DNA of 7,766 nt. Origin: Parvularculaceae bacterium UBA4496 (GTDB taxonomy: Bacteria > Pseudomonadota > Alphaproteobacteria > Caulobacterales > Parvularculaceae). A program made the translations under genes and the position numbers. Positions 1 through 5,172 of this stretch are shown here, one piece after another (the first letter of the stretch is position 1; each line of letters opens with the position of its first letter). The notes under the pieces are model-generated. The model was not told the DNA's origin and did no database searches. It saw only the letters and a program-made list of their open reading frames with translations. The stretch spans positions 35,803 through 43,568 of the forward strand of contig DGNI01000149.1 in assembly GCA_002388885.1 (NCBI GenBank), written 5' to 3'.

Positions 1-1
1 A

Positions 2-319
2 GCCGTTCGCGTAACTTTCGACCCCGCGATTGTCACCTATGACTCGTTGCTTGACGTTTTCTGGCAATGCCACAACCCGACGCAAGTGAACCGGCAAGGG
101 CCGGATGTGGGCGACCAGTATCGCACGGCGATCTTCACATTAAGCGCCGAACAGAACGCCGCCGCCGAAGCATCGCGCGACAGGCTCGCCGCCTCCGGGC
201 GTTTCGATAAACCCATCGCCACCATCATCGAACCGCTCGGCAAGTGGTGGAAAGCGGAAGAATACCACCAGCAATATTTTGAAAAGCGCGGCGGCGGCGC
301 CTGTCACATTCCGGGTTAG
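2..319 (+). CDS. msrA: Peptide methionine sulfoxide reductase MsrA, C-terminal part (5' end outside window)
   Basis: MsrA reduces methionine-S-sulfoxide in proteins and free methionine, using thioredoxin as electron donor, and repairs oxidised protein in the cytoplasm. The frame is open from base 2, and about 105 residues are visible. They carry MsrA landmarks: the stretch [18 protein letters not shown], then DQYRTAIF, and near the end EEYHQQYF. The catalytic GCFW motif lies before the window. One C-terminal cysteine (GGACHIPG) sits where MsrA enzymes place a resolving cysteine, and a second cysteine sits in FWQCHNPT, where many relatives have an asparagine or another residue. The protein ends shortly after the C-terminal cysteine, as in short MsrA forms without the long tail of the E. 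coli enzyme. An ATG at 47 is internal and not the start. The stop codon overlaps that of the convergent methyltransferase. The family call is firm; the start and full length cannot be judged. Confidence 0.93.
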   Translation, partial: AVRVTFDPAIVTYDSLLDVFWQCHNPTQVNRQGPDVGDQYRTAIFTLSAEQNAAAEASRDRLAASGRFDKPIATIIEPLGKWWKAEEYHQQYFEKRGGGACHIPG

Positions 320-1044
320 GCGCACTTCGTCCCCACCGCCATCCAGTCCCAGGGCGGCGCAGCCTTGAGGTTGCGGGGCGCGCCATCCAGCGCTTCGCGC
401 CATGGATAGGAAACACGGCTGACAGATACATTGCGCAGTTTCAGCGTTGTCAGCAATTCCGCGATTTCGTCTTTGAGATAGTGCTTCGTCGCCACGCCGC
501 CCATCTTGACGAGGCCTCGCGGTAGCGACGCCACTTCGTCCTTTGCCCAGCTTCGAACATGGCGTTCCGGCTGGAATTGCCGCGCGACCTGGTAGGTGCG
601 CATCACCGCTTCCAGCGACGGGACGATGAAAACGGCGTTGCCGCCGTTCCTGATGCTGGCAAGCACATTGCGTGCCATAAGCTCACGCTCGGCTTCATCC
701 TCGCCGATCAGCACATTGGCGCAGAATGCAACGTCGCAGGGAAAACGCTTCGCGCGTTTTCTTTGCAGGTCTGCGACTTCATAATTGATATTCTTTGTGA
801 GGGTTTGTGCGCGCGCCGCATCAATTAACTTCGGTGAATAATCAACACCCGTAACGGTTTTGAAATACGGCGCAACAAGCCGGGTCACGCCGCCGGCGCC
901 GCAACCGAAATCTGTTGCCATCTTGCGCGCGCCGCCCAAGCGCTTCGCAGCCGCTGTTATAACGCCGTCAATATCGCATTCACTGATTTCAAGAACGCGG
1001 GATGAGAATTCATCCGCCAGCGCGTCCCAGTCTTTGGCTGTCAT
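316..1044 (-). CDS. Class I SAM-dependent methyltransferase, substrate unknown
   Basis: This 242-residue protein has the Rossmann-fold methyltransferase pattern. Motif I is DFGCGAGG (about residues 45-52), the acidic residue at the end of strand 2 is in TGVDYS (D68), the next strand ends in YEVADL (D92), and [11 protein letters not shown] (about 103-113) is motif IV. It therefore very probably binds S-adenosylmethionine and methylates a small molecule or macromolecule. Nothing in the C-terminal half (about 150-242) tells me which substrate. No signal peptide or membrane segment is visible, so it should be cytoplasmic. The ATG at 1044 is the only sensible start; the ribosome-binding site is weak. 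It lies downstream of the hpd-marR-hydrolase group on the same strand but is separated by 197 bp containing a large palindromic repeat, so it probably has its own promoter. Its stop overlaps that of msrA in a tail-to-tail arrangement. Confidence 0.85.
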   Translation of the reverse strand: MTAKDWDALADEFSSRVLEISECDIDGVITAAAKRLGGARKMATDFGCGAGGVTRLVAPYFKTVTGVDYSPKLIDAARAQTLTKNINYEVADLQRKRAKRFPCDVAFCANVLIGEDEAERELMARNVLASIRNGGNAVFIVPSLEAVMRTYQVARQFQPERHVRSWAKDEVASLPRGLVKMGGVATKHYLKDEIAELLTTLKLRNVSVSRVSYPWREALDGAPRNLKAAPPWDWMAVGTKCA

Positions 1045-1110
1045 CCGAAAACTCTACATGACTTCGCGTCAGCGTTACCATGCTTCGCGCAGCGGGTCAG
1101 GGTAATGATT

Positions 1111-1230
1111 TTCAGTCACCAACACTATCTTTCGAGACGATCATTTTCTTCATCCTGAGGAGCAAGCCGGAGGCTTGCGTCTCGAAGGGCGAAGAAAATG
1201 ATCCCTCAGGATGAAGTGTTGGTGACTGAA
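1111..1230. repeat. Composite palindromic repeat, copy 1
   Basis: This 120-bp element has a perfect 16-bp outer stem (1111-1126 with 1215-1230). Inside it lie a perfect 13-bp stem (1139-1151 with 1191-1203) and an apical hairpin of 7 bp with a 3-base loop (1162-1168 with 1172-1178). Two further perfect complementary pairs cross these: 1131-1139 with 1178-1186, and 1148-1160 with 1204-1216. The words TTTCTTCATCCTGAGGAG, CGTCTCGAAGGGCGAAGAAA and CCTCAGGATGAAG are shared exactly with a second copy near 5.1 kb. The element begins 11 bases beyond the hydrolase stop and lies upstream of the methyltransferase gene. I see no open reading frame worth calling in it. A role as transcription terminator, mRNA 3'-end stabiliser or protein-binding palindrome is possible. 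There is no strong T-run after the outer stem, so a classic intrinsic terminator is not evident. Confidence 0.93.
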
Positions 1231-1241
1231 CACTTTTAAAC

Positions 1242-2168
1242 TTAATGCGTTGGCGGCGCTTCCCTTCGCGCGATCCAGTCCGCCACGTCGCGCCAGACTT
1301 TTTCAGCCTGAAGATCGCGAAACAGAAGATGCCAGCCTTCGGGGTAGCGGCGAAAGGTGACGTCGCCGGAAAACCGCATAGCCGTTTTTTCCATGGCCTT
1401 GAGCGGAATAATTTCGTCCTTCTCGCCCATGAGAAATAATACCGTCGCGTCGATCTCGTCGGCGCCGCCATAAGCCGAGCCCATGACGCGCGTGACGCCG
1501 ACTATAGCGTCGAGGCGCGTTTCCTTGATCATTAACGGGTCCGCCGCCATTTCGCGCAGGATAGGAATATTGTCCGTCGCTTGACGGTCCGCGCGCTCGC
1601 CGGTCAGCGTCTTGCCCGGCGCAAACGCCGCCGCAACATTCGCCGCAAGGCGATAGGGAATCGGCAACGCCGATCCGCCCCAGATGCCGGGCGCCGCAAG
1701 AATGAGCCCGTCAGCGCCAAGCGGCGCTTCCGCCTCCGCCGCCATGACGACGCCCGCGCCCATGGAGTGACCGAGCACGTAAACCGGCAGATCAGGATGC
1801 ACGCGCCTCGCCGCTGCAACAGCGCCGCGCAAATCGGCGATCATGGTCTCCTCGCCGGACCAGCGGCCGAATTCGGGTGAACGGCCAAAGCCGCGCTGGT
1901 CGATGGCGTAAGTGGTAATCCCGGCATTCTCCGCCCACCATGCTGCGGGACCGGCGAACGCATGGGAGTAATCGTTCATGCCGTGGAGCGCGATGATGAC
2001 CGCGCCAGGGCTCTCCGTCTCCCATCGCTGAAGGCCCAGCCGCGCACCGTCGATCGAAACGAAAACGTCTTTTTCAAATGCAGGCGTGACGCTCGCCGGC
2101 GGCGCATCGGGAAACGAAACGCAGGCAGAGAGAAAGAGCGCAACAATCAGAGCAAACAGCGGACGCAT
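1242..2168 (-). CDS. Putative lipoprotein alpha/beta hydrolase (S33 / monoacylglycerol-lipase-like)
   Basis: This 308-residue serine hydrolase is probably an esterase or lipase. The N-terminus is a lipoprotein signal peptide: MRPLF, a hydrophobic run, and the lipobox LSAC with the lipidated cysteine at residue 16. Residue 17 is valine rather than the aspartate used as an inner-membrane retention signal in enterobacteria, which suggests sorting to the outer membrane. The catalytic parts are an HGM oxyanion-type motif (62-64), the nucleophile elbow GHSMG with Ser135, a probable acid in GEKDEIIP (Asp251), and a probable base in GWHLLF (His280). The GHSMG elbow and overall layout resemble monoacylglycerol lipases and lysophospholipases. 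The start lies 12 bp after the stop of the MarR gene, so it is probably the last gene of an hpd-marR-hydrolase transcript. Its substrate, and any link to aromatic catabolism, are unknown. Confidence 0.88.
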   Translation of the reverse strand: MRPLFALIVALFLSACVSFPDAPPASVTPAFEKDVFVSIDGARLGLQRWETESPGAVIIALHGMNDYSHAFAGPAAWWAENAGITTYAIDQRGFGRSPEFGRWSGEETMIADLRGAVAAARRVHPDLPVYVLGHSMGAGVVMAAEAEAPLGADGLILAAPGIWGGSALPIPYRLAANVAAAFAPGKTLTGERADRQATDNIPILREMAADPLMIKETRLDAIVGVTRVMGSAYGGADEIDATVLFLMGEKDEIIPLKAMEKTAMRFSGDVTFRRYPEGWHLLFRDLQAEKVWRDVADWIARREAPPTH

Positions 2169-2180
2169 AAGCGCCAGAAA

Positions 2181-2672
2181 TTACGCCGGGGCGCTGCCCA
2201 TGTCGAGCGCGCGCTCTTCAAGCTTTTGCAGGACCGAATGAAACAGCGCCGCCTCTTCCGGTTCCAGCGCCGCCAAAAGCCCGTCCTCGAACTCGAGCGC
2301 CAGCGTCGCGACACGGTCGAACAGCGACCGCCCTTCTTTCGAAAGGGACAACATAGAAACGCGGCGGTCATTCTCGCTCGTCGCGCGCGCGACAAAGTTT
2401 TTTGCCTCTAAGCTCGCCACCGCCCGGCTGACCGTCATCTTGTCCATGGGGGTCATCCTGACGACGTCGCGCGCAGCAACGCTTTCGGCCTGCGCCACCA
2501 CGGCGAGCACCCGCCATTCTGGGATGGTGATGTTTTCATCGCGATAGGCGCGGGCAAGCCGCCCCGAAATCGCATGACCAAGCGCAACAATGCGGTACGG
2601 CGCAAAGTTTGCGAGTATAAGCTCGCGCTTTTTCCCGGGCGGCGATTTACGCGATACGCAAGTGACTGTCAT
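2181..2672 (-). CDS. MarR-family transcriptional regulator, probable regulator of hpd/maiA
   Basis: This 163-residue winged-helix protein has the MarR pattern. An N-terminal dimerisation helix precedes TIPEWRVLAVVA (about 49-60). The helix-turn-helix region spans about 64-90 (AARDVVRMTPMDKMTVSRAV, then SLEAKNFV). The wing carries the typical NDRRVSMLSLSKEG (101-114), and a C-terminal helix follows. MarR dimers usually bind short palindromes and are released by phenolic or other small ligands. The gene starts 9 bp after the hpd stop and ends 12 bp before the hydrolase. The near-perfect palindrome upstream of hpd, facing maiA, is a natural target. I infer that it represses or otherwise controls hpd and maiA and so also its own transcript. 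MarR regulators of tyrosine degradation are known in other proteobacteria (HmgS, recalled from memory), but I cannot assign orthology. The ATG at 2672 has only a weak ribosome-binding site, which suggests translational coupling to hpd. Confidence 0.88.
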   Translation of the reverse strand: MTVTCVSRKSPPGKKRELILANFAPYRIVALGHAISGRLARAYRDENITIPEWRVLAVVAQAESVAARDVVRMTPMDKMTVSRAVASLEAKNFVARATSENDRRVSMLSLSKEGRSLFDRVATLALEFEDGLLAALEPEEAALFHSVLQKLEERALDMGSAPA

Positions 2673-2681
2673 GGGCGTGCT

Positions 2682-3749
2682 TTATGCTGTTTCCTTCAAT
2701 ACGCCGCGGCGGATCTGATCTTCCTCGATCGATTCAAACAGCGCCTTGAAGTTGCCTTCACCGAAGCCCTCATTCCCCTTGCGCTGGATGATTTCGTAAA
2801 AGATCGGGCCGATGGCGTCCTGCGTAAATATCTGCAGCAAAAGCCCCTGCCCTTGCGTCGGCGCGCCGTCGATAAGAATCTTATTTTTCTGTAGGCGGTT
2901 CAAGTCTTCGCCGTGATCGCCAACGCGTTCGCCGACTTTTTCGTAATAGGTGTCGGGCGTATCCTGAAACGGCACCTCGCGGCCGCGCAACGCCTCAACC
3001 GTTTTGTAAATATCGTCCGTGCCGAGCGCGATATGTTGAATGCCCTCGCCGTTATAGCGCTGCAGGAATTCCTCGATCTGGGACTTTTCATCCTGGCTTT
3101 CATTGAGCGGAATGCGGATTTTGCCGCACGGGGACGTCATGGCCTTTGAAATGAGGCCCGTCAGTTTGCCTTCGATATCGAAATAACGGATCTCGCGGAA
3201 ATTGAAGATGTCTTCGTAATATGCCGCCCACTTGTCCATATTGCCGCGATGGAGATTGTGGGTCAGGTGATCGATATAGGTTAGCCCCATATCGTTTTTC
3301 TTGGGGTCGGCGCCGTCGATCGGTTTGAAATCAATATCGTAAATCGACTGCGCGCCATAGCGGTCGACGAGATAGACATTGAGCCCGCCGATGCCTTCGA
3401 TCCCCGGAATGTTCAATTCCATCGGACCGGCTTTGGCTTCAATCGGTTTGGCGCCGCGTTTAACGGCTTCGTTGAAGGCGTGCTGCGCATCCTTCACCCG
3501 GAACGCCATGGCGTTGGCGCCGGCGCCGTGCTGATTGCGGAACACGCCCGGCTGGCCGGACTGTTCGCGGTTGAGCAGAAAATTGATGTCGCCCTGACGG
3601 TAATGGATGACGTCTTTCGAGCGATGCTTGCCGACGGCGGTAAAGCCTAAACGCTCGAACAGCGCCGCAAGCTCATCCGGATCGCCGCTGGTGTACTCGA
3701 CGAATTCGAACCCGTCGGTGCCGATGGGGTTTTCGAAAAGGTCCGCCAT
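2682..3749 (-). CDS. hpd: 4-Hydroxyphenylpyruvate dioxygenase (HPPD)
   Basis: HPPD is a cytoplasmic Fe(II) enzyme that converts 4-hydroxyphenylpyruvate and O2 to homogentisate and CO2, the committed step of tyrosine and phenylalanine breakdown. The 355-residue protein has the two-domain vicinal-oxygen-chelate build. The C-terminal domain holds the iron ligands His161 (IDHLTHN), His239 (GIQHIAL) and Glu319 (FYEIIQRKG). They match the ligand numbering I recall for Pseudomonas HPPD (161, 240, 322) almost exactly. I chose the start at 3749 (MADLFENPIG) over an in-frame ATG at 3818. The shorter form has AAGAGG 7 bases upstream, gives the expected length and ligand spacing, and leaves the operator palindrome outside the gene. 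The C-terminal segment (GNFKALFESIEEDQ, then RRGVL) is typical of the family. It is first in the group with the MarR gene and hydrolase, and divergent from maiA. Confidence 0.97.
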   Translation of the reverse strand: MADLFENPIGTDGFEFVEYTSGDPDELAALFERLGFTAVGKHRSKDVIHYRQGDINFLLNREQSGQPGVFRNQHGAGANAMAFRVKDAQHAFNEAVKRGAKPIEAKAGPMELNIPGIEGIGGLNVYLVDRYGAQSIYDIDFKPIDGADPKKNDMGLTYIDHLTHNLHRGNMDKWAAYYEDIFNFREIRYFDIEGKLTGLISKAMTSPCGKIRIPLNESQDEKSQIEEFLQRYNGEGIQHIALGTDDIYKTVEALRGREVPFQDTPDTYYEKVGERVGDHGEDLNRLQKNKILIDGAPTQGQGLLLQIFTQDAIGPIFYEIIQRKGNEGFGEGNFKALFESIEEDQIRRGVLKETA

Positions 3750-3756
3750 GTCTATG

Positions 3757-3762
3757 CCTCTT
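3757..3762 (-). promoter_or_regulatory. Ribosome-binding site deciding the hpd start
   Basis: On the minus strand this reads AAGAGG, 7 bases before the ATG at 3749-3747. The longer in-frame alternative starting at 3818 would read through the operator palindrome and add 23 residues with no HPPD character. The site therefore supports the shorter start. Confidence 0.7.
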
Positions 3763-3788
3763 GGAGCCAGGGAAATTGGGTGCTCAAG

Positions 3789-3808
3789 TTGGTAACATAT
3801 GTTACTAA
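3789..3808. promoter_or_regulatory. Probable MarR-type operator between hpd and maiA
   Basis: The 20 bases TTGGTAACATATGTTACTAA form a palindrome with one mismatched position pair. The central 14 bases (3792-3805, GTAACATATGTTAC) are a perfect inverted repeat. Size and AT-rich symmetry fit a MarR dimer site. The centre lies about 50 bases from the hpd start and about 58 from the maiA start, so a protein bound here could control both directions. A weak plus-strand promoter match (TTGGGT at 3776-3781, 16 bases, TATGTT at 3798-3803) would place the -10 box inside the palindrome, consistent with repression; this promoter call is tentative. The nearby MarR gene is the obvious candidate ligand. I saw no second copy of this site elsewhere in the window. 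Confidence 0.75.
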
Positions 3809-3856
3809 TTAGCGGCAACCGGAGATTTTCCCGGCCGAAAGCGGAGACATAAGGTC

Positions 3857-4498
3857 ATGAAACTCTTCGGTTATTGGCGATCCAGCGCAACCTACCGGGT
3901 ACGGATCGCGCTGGCGCTGAAAAATCTCGACTACGAATATGTTCCGGTGAACCTCCTCAAAGGCGAGCAGAAAAGCGAGGCCTATCTCGCGCGCAACCCG
4001 TTGGGCCTCGTCCCGGCGCTTGAAACCGATGACGGCGCGGTGCTGACCCAATCGCTCGCGATTATCGCTTATCTGGAAGAAACTTTTCCCGAGCCCTCGC
4101 TGATGCCAGACGATGCGGCGGCGCGCGCCAACGCGAGGAGCATTGCACTGACGCTCGCCAGCGAAGCCCAGCCGTTTATGAATCTGCGCATACAGCAATA
4201 TCTGAAAAACGAAATCGGCCTCGACGAAAACGGTGTGAACAAATGGCTCAACCAGTGGCCCGGCGGCGCCATGGCGGCGGTTGAAAAAACGCTGGCGCGA
4301 ACTGCAGGCGATTTCTGCATCGGGGATACGCCCGGCCTCGCCGATTGTTTTCTCGTACCGCAGTTTTTCGGCGCATCGCGCTTCGGCGTCGATGTTTCGG
4401 GTTTAAAAAAAATGAAAGAGATTCACGACCGTTGCCAGCAGCACACTGCGTTCATAAAAGCGCACCCCGATAATCAGCCCGATGCGGTGAAAGGATAA
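3857..4498 (+). CDS. maiA: Maleylacetoacetate isomerase (zeta-class glutathione transferase)
   Basis: This glutathione-dependent enzyme isomerises maleylacetoacetate to fumarylacetoacetate, the step after homogentisate ring opening in tyrosine breakdown. The 213-residue protein has a thioredoxin-fold N-terminal domain. It carries the zeta-class signature RSSATYRVRIAL (8-19), the cis-proline region NPLGLVPAL (47-55) and the glutathione-contacting TQSLAIIAYL (64-73). An all-helical C-terminal domain follows, with GDTPGLADCFLVPQ. The usual zeta motif is SSC; here the third residue is alanine (Ser9-Ser10-Ala11), a substitution I recall in bacterial members, and the catalytic serines are kept. GGAG at 3843-3846 lies 10 bases before the ATG. 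The gene is divergent from hpd across the palindromic operator and is followed after 3 bp by the gamma-carbonic-anhydrase-like gene. Other zeta-class activities (such as dichloroacetate dehalogenation) are possible side reactions, but the hpd neighbour supports MaiA. Confidence 0.95.
   Translation: MKLFGYWRSSATYRVRIALALKNLDYEYVPVNLLKGEQKSEAYLARNPLGLVPALETDDGAVLTQSLAIIAYLEETFPEPSLMPDDAAARANARSIALTLASEAQPFMNLRIQQYLKNEIGLDENGVNKWLNQWPGGAMAAVEKTLARTAGDFCIGDTPGLADCFLVPQFFGASRFGVDVSGLKKMKEIHDRCQQHTAFIKAHPDNQPDAVKG
4491..4495 (+). promoter_or_regulatory. Ribosome-binding site inside the end of maiA
   Basis: AAGGA lies in the last codons of maiA, 6 bases before the ATG at 4502. The overlap and the 3-bp intergenic gap indicate that the two genes share a transcript and may be translationally coupled. 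Confidence 0.65.
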
Positions 4499-4501
4499 TT
4501 A

Positions 4502-5041
4502 ATGAAACCCCTTATTTTCTCCATCGGCGACAAGACGCCGAAAATTCACGAAACCGCGTTCATCGCGCCGGGCGCCGTTATCTGCGGCGATGTCGAGGTG
4601 CGCGAAAACGCCTCCGTCTGGTACGGGTGCGTGTTGCGCGGCGACTCGAACAAAATCGTCATCGGCAAGGGCGCCAACATTCAGGACGGCACGGTCATTC
4701 ATGTGGACGAGCCGCATCTCGGCGGCGTGCCGACGCTGATCGGCGAGAATGCGCTGATCGGCCATAAATGCATGCTTCACGGCGCGACGGTTGAGGATGG
4801 CGGCTTTGTCGGCATGTGCGCGACCATGCTCGACGGCTCGGTCGTAAAATCAGGAGCGATGCTCGCTGCCGGCGCGTTTCTGGCGCCGAAAAAGGTCGTG
4901 CCCGCCGGCGAGATGTGGGCGGGGATGCCGGCGCGCAAGTTCCGCGACCTTAAAGAAGGCGAAGACAAGATGGCGCTGATGGGCGCGGCGCACTACATCG
5001 AGGAAGCCAGGACGCACAAACAAGCGTTAGAGGAGCGGTAG
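4502..5041 (+). CDS. Gamma-carbonic-anhydrase-like hexapeptide-repeat protein (YrdA/PaaY-like)
   Basis: This 179-residue left-handed beta-helix protein belongs to the gamma carbonic anhydrase superfamily. Repeating hexapeptide-type units run from about residue 15 to 135 (IAPGAVICGDVEV, VIGKGANIQDGTVIHV, TLIGENALIGHKC). Three histidines are placed as the trimer's metal ligands: His67 (TVIHV), His88 and His93 (GHKCMLHG). The family forms trimers binding zinc or iron at subunit interfaces. A C-terminal helix begins near 145. Some relatives hydrate CO2; others (PaaY, CaiE types) act on thioesters or are uncharacterised. I cannot tell which applies here. The gene follows maiA after 3 bp, so it is probably co-expressed with tyrosine breakdown, where HPPD releases CO2; a functional link is speculative. 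No signal peptide is visible, so it should be cytoplasmic. The stop is 6 bp before the second repeat element. Confidence 0.9.
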   Translation: MKPLIFSIGDKTPKIHETAFIAPGAVICGDVEVRENASVWYGCVLRGDSNKIVIGKGANIQDGTVIHVDEPHLGGVPTLIGENALIGHKCMLHGATVEDGGFVGMCATMLDGSVVKSGAMLAAGAFLAPKKVVPAGEMWAGMPARKFRDLKEGEDKMALMGAAHYIEEARTHKQALEER

Positions 5042-5047
5042 TCAGAT

Positions 5048-5166
5048 AACGAAACCTCACGCTTCGTCCTTCGTGACACAAAAATTTCTTCATCCTGAGG
5101 AGGCCTGAAAGGCCGTCTCGAAGGGCGAAGAAATTTTTGTTCCTCAGGATGAAGCGTTCTTTCGTT
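5048..5166. repeat. Composite palindromic repeat, copy 2
   Basis: This 119-bp element has the same architecture and orientation as copy 1 near 1.1-1.2 kb. Its outer stem is interrupted (5048-5054 with 5160-5166, and 5059-5065 with 5151-5157). A perfect 14-bp inner stem pairs 5078-5091 with 5127-5140, and an apical GGCCT/AGGCC hairpin (5102-5106 with 5110-5114) has a 3-base loop. Two crossing complementary pairs are also present: 5088-5101 with 5141-5154 (perfect, 14 bp) and 5069-5077 with 5115-5123 (one mismatch). The core words match copy 1 exactly, while the outer, inner and apical arms differ in sequence but remain paired. It fills almost the whole 131-bp gap between two convergent genes, ending 6 bp from each stop codon, where it could end or stabilise transcripts from both sides. 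Confidence 0.93.
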
Positions 5167-5172
5167 TAGTCA

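Noticed and set aside
1111..1230. Insertion-sequence remnant or CRISPR repeat
   Set aside because: There are no transposase pieces, no flanking target duplication that I could see, and no regular spacer pattern; two copies 3.9 kb apart fit a dispersed palindromic repeat instead.
1112..1471. 119-residue minus-strand frame running through repeat copy 1
   Set aside because: It overlaps the hydrolase in another frame and reads through the palindrome; composition is that of a shadow frame.
1962..2411. 149-residue plus-strand frame opposite the hydrolase and MarR genes
   Set aside because: It is antisense to two well-supported genes, very arginine-rich, and has no recognisable domain.
3750..3818. 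Longer HPPD reading frame starting at 3818
   Set aside because: The extra 23 residues have no HPPD similarity, run through the operator palindrome and lack a good ribosome-binding site; the start at 3749 has one and gives the expected iron-ligand numbering.
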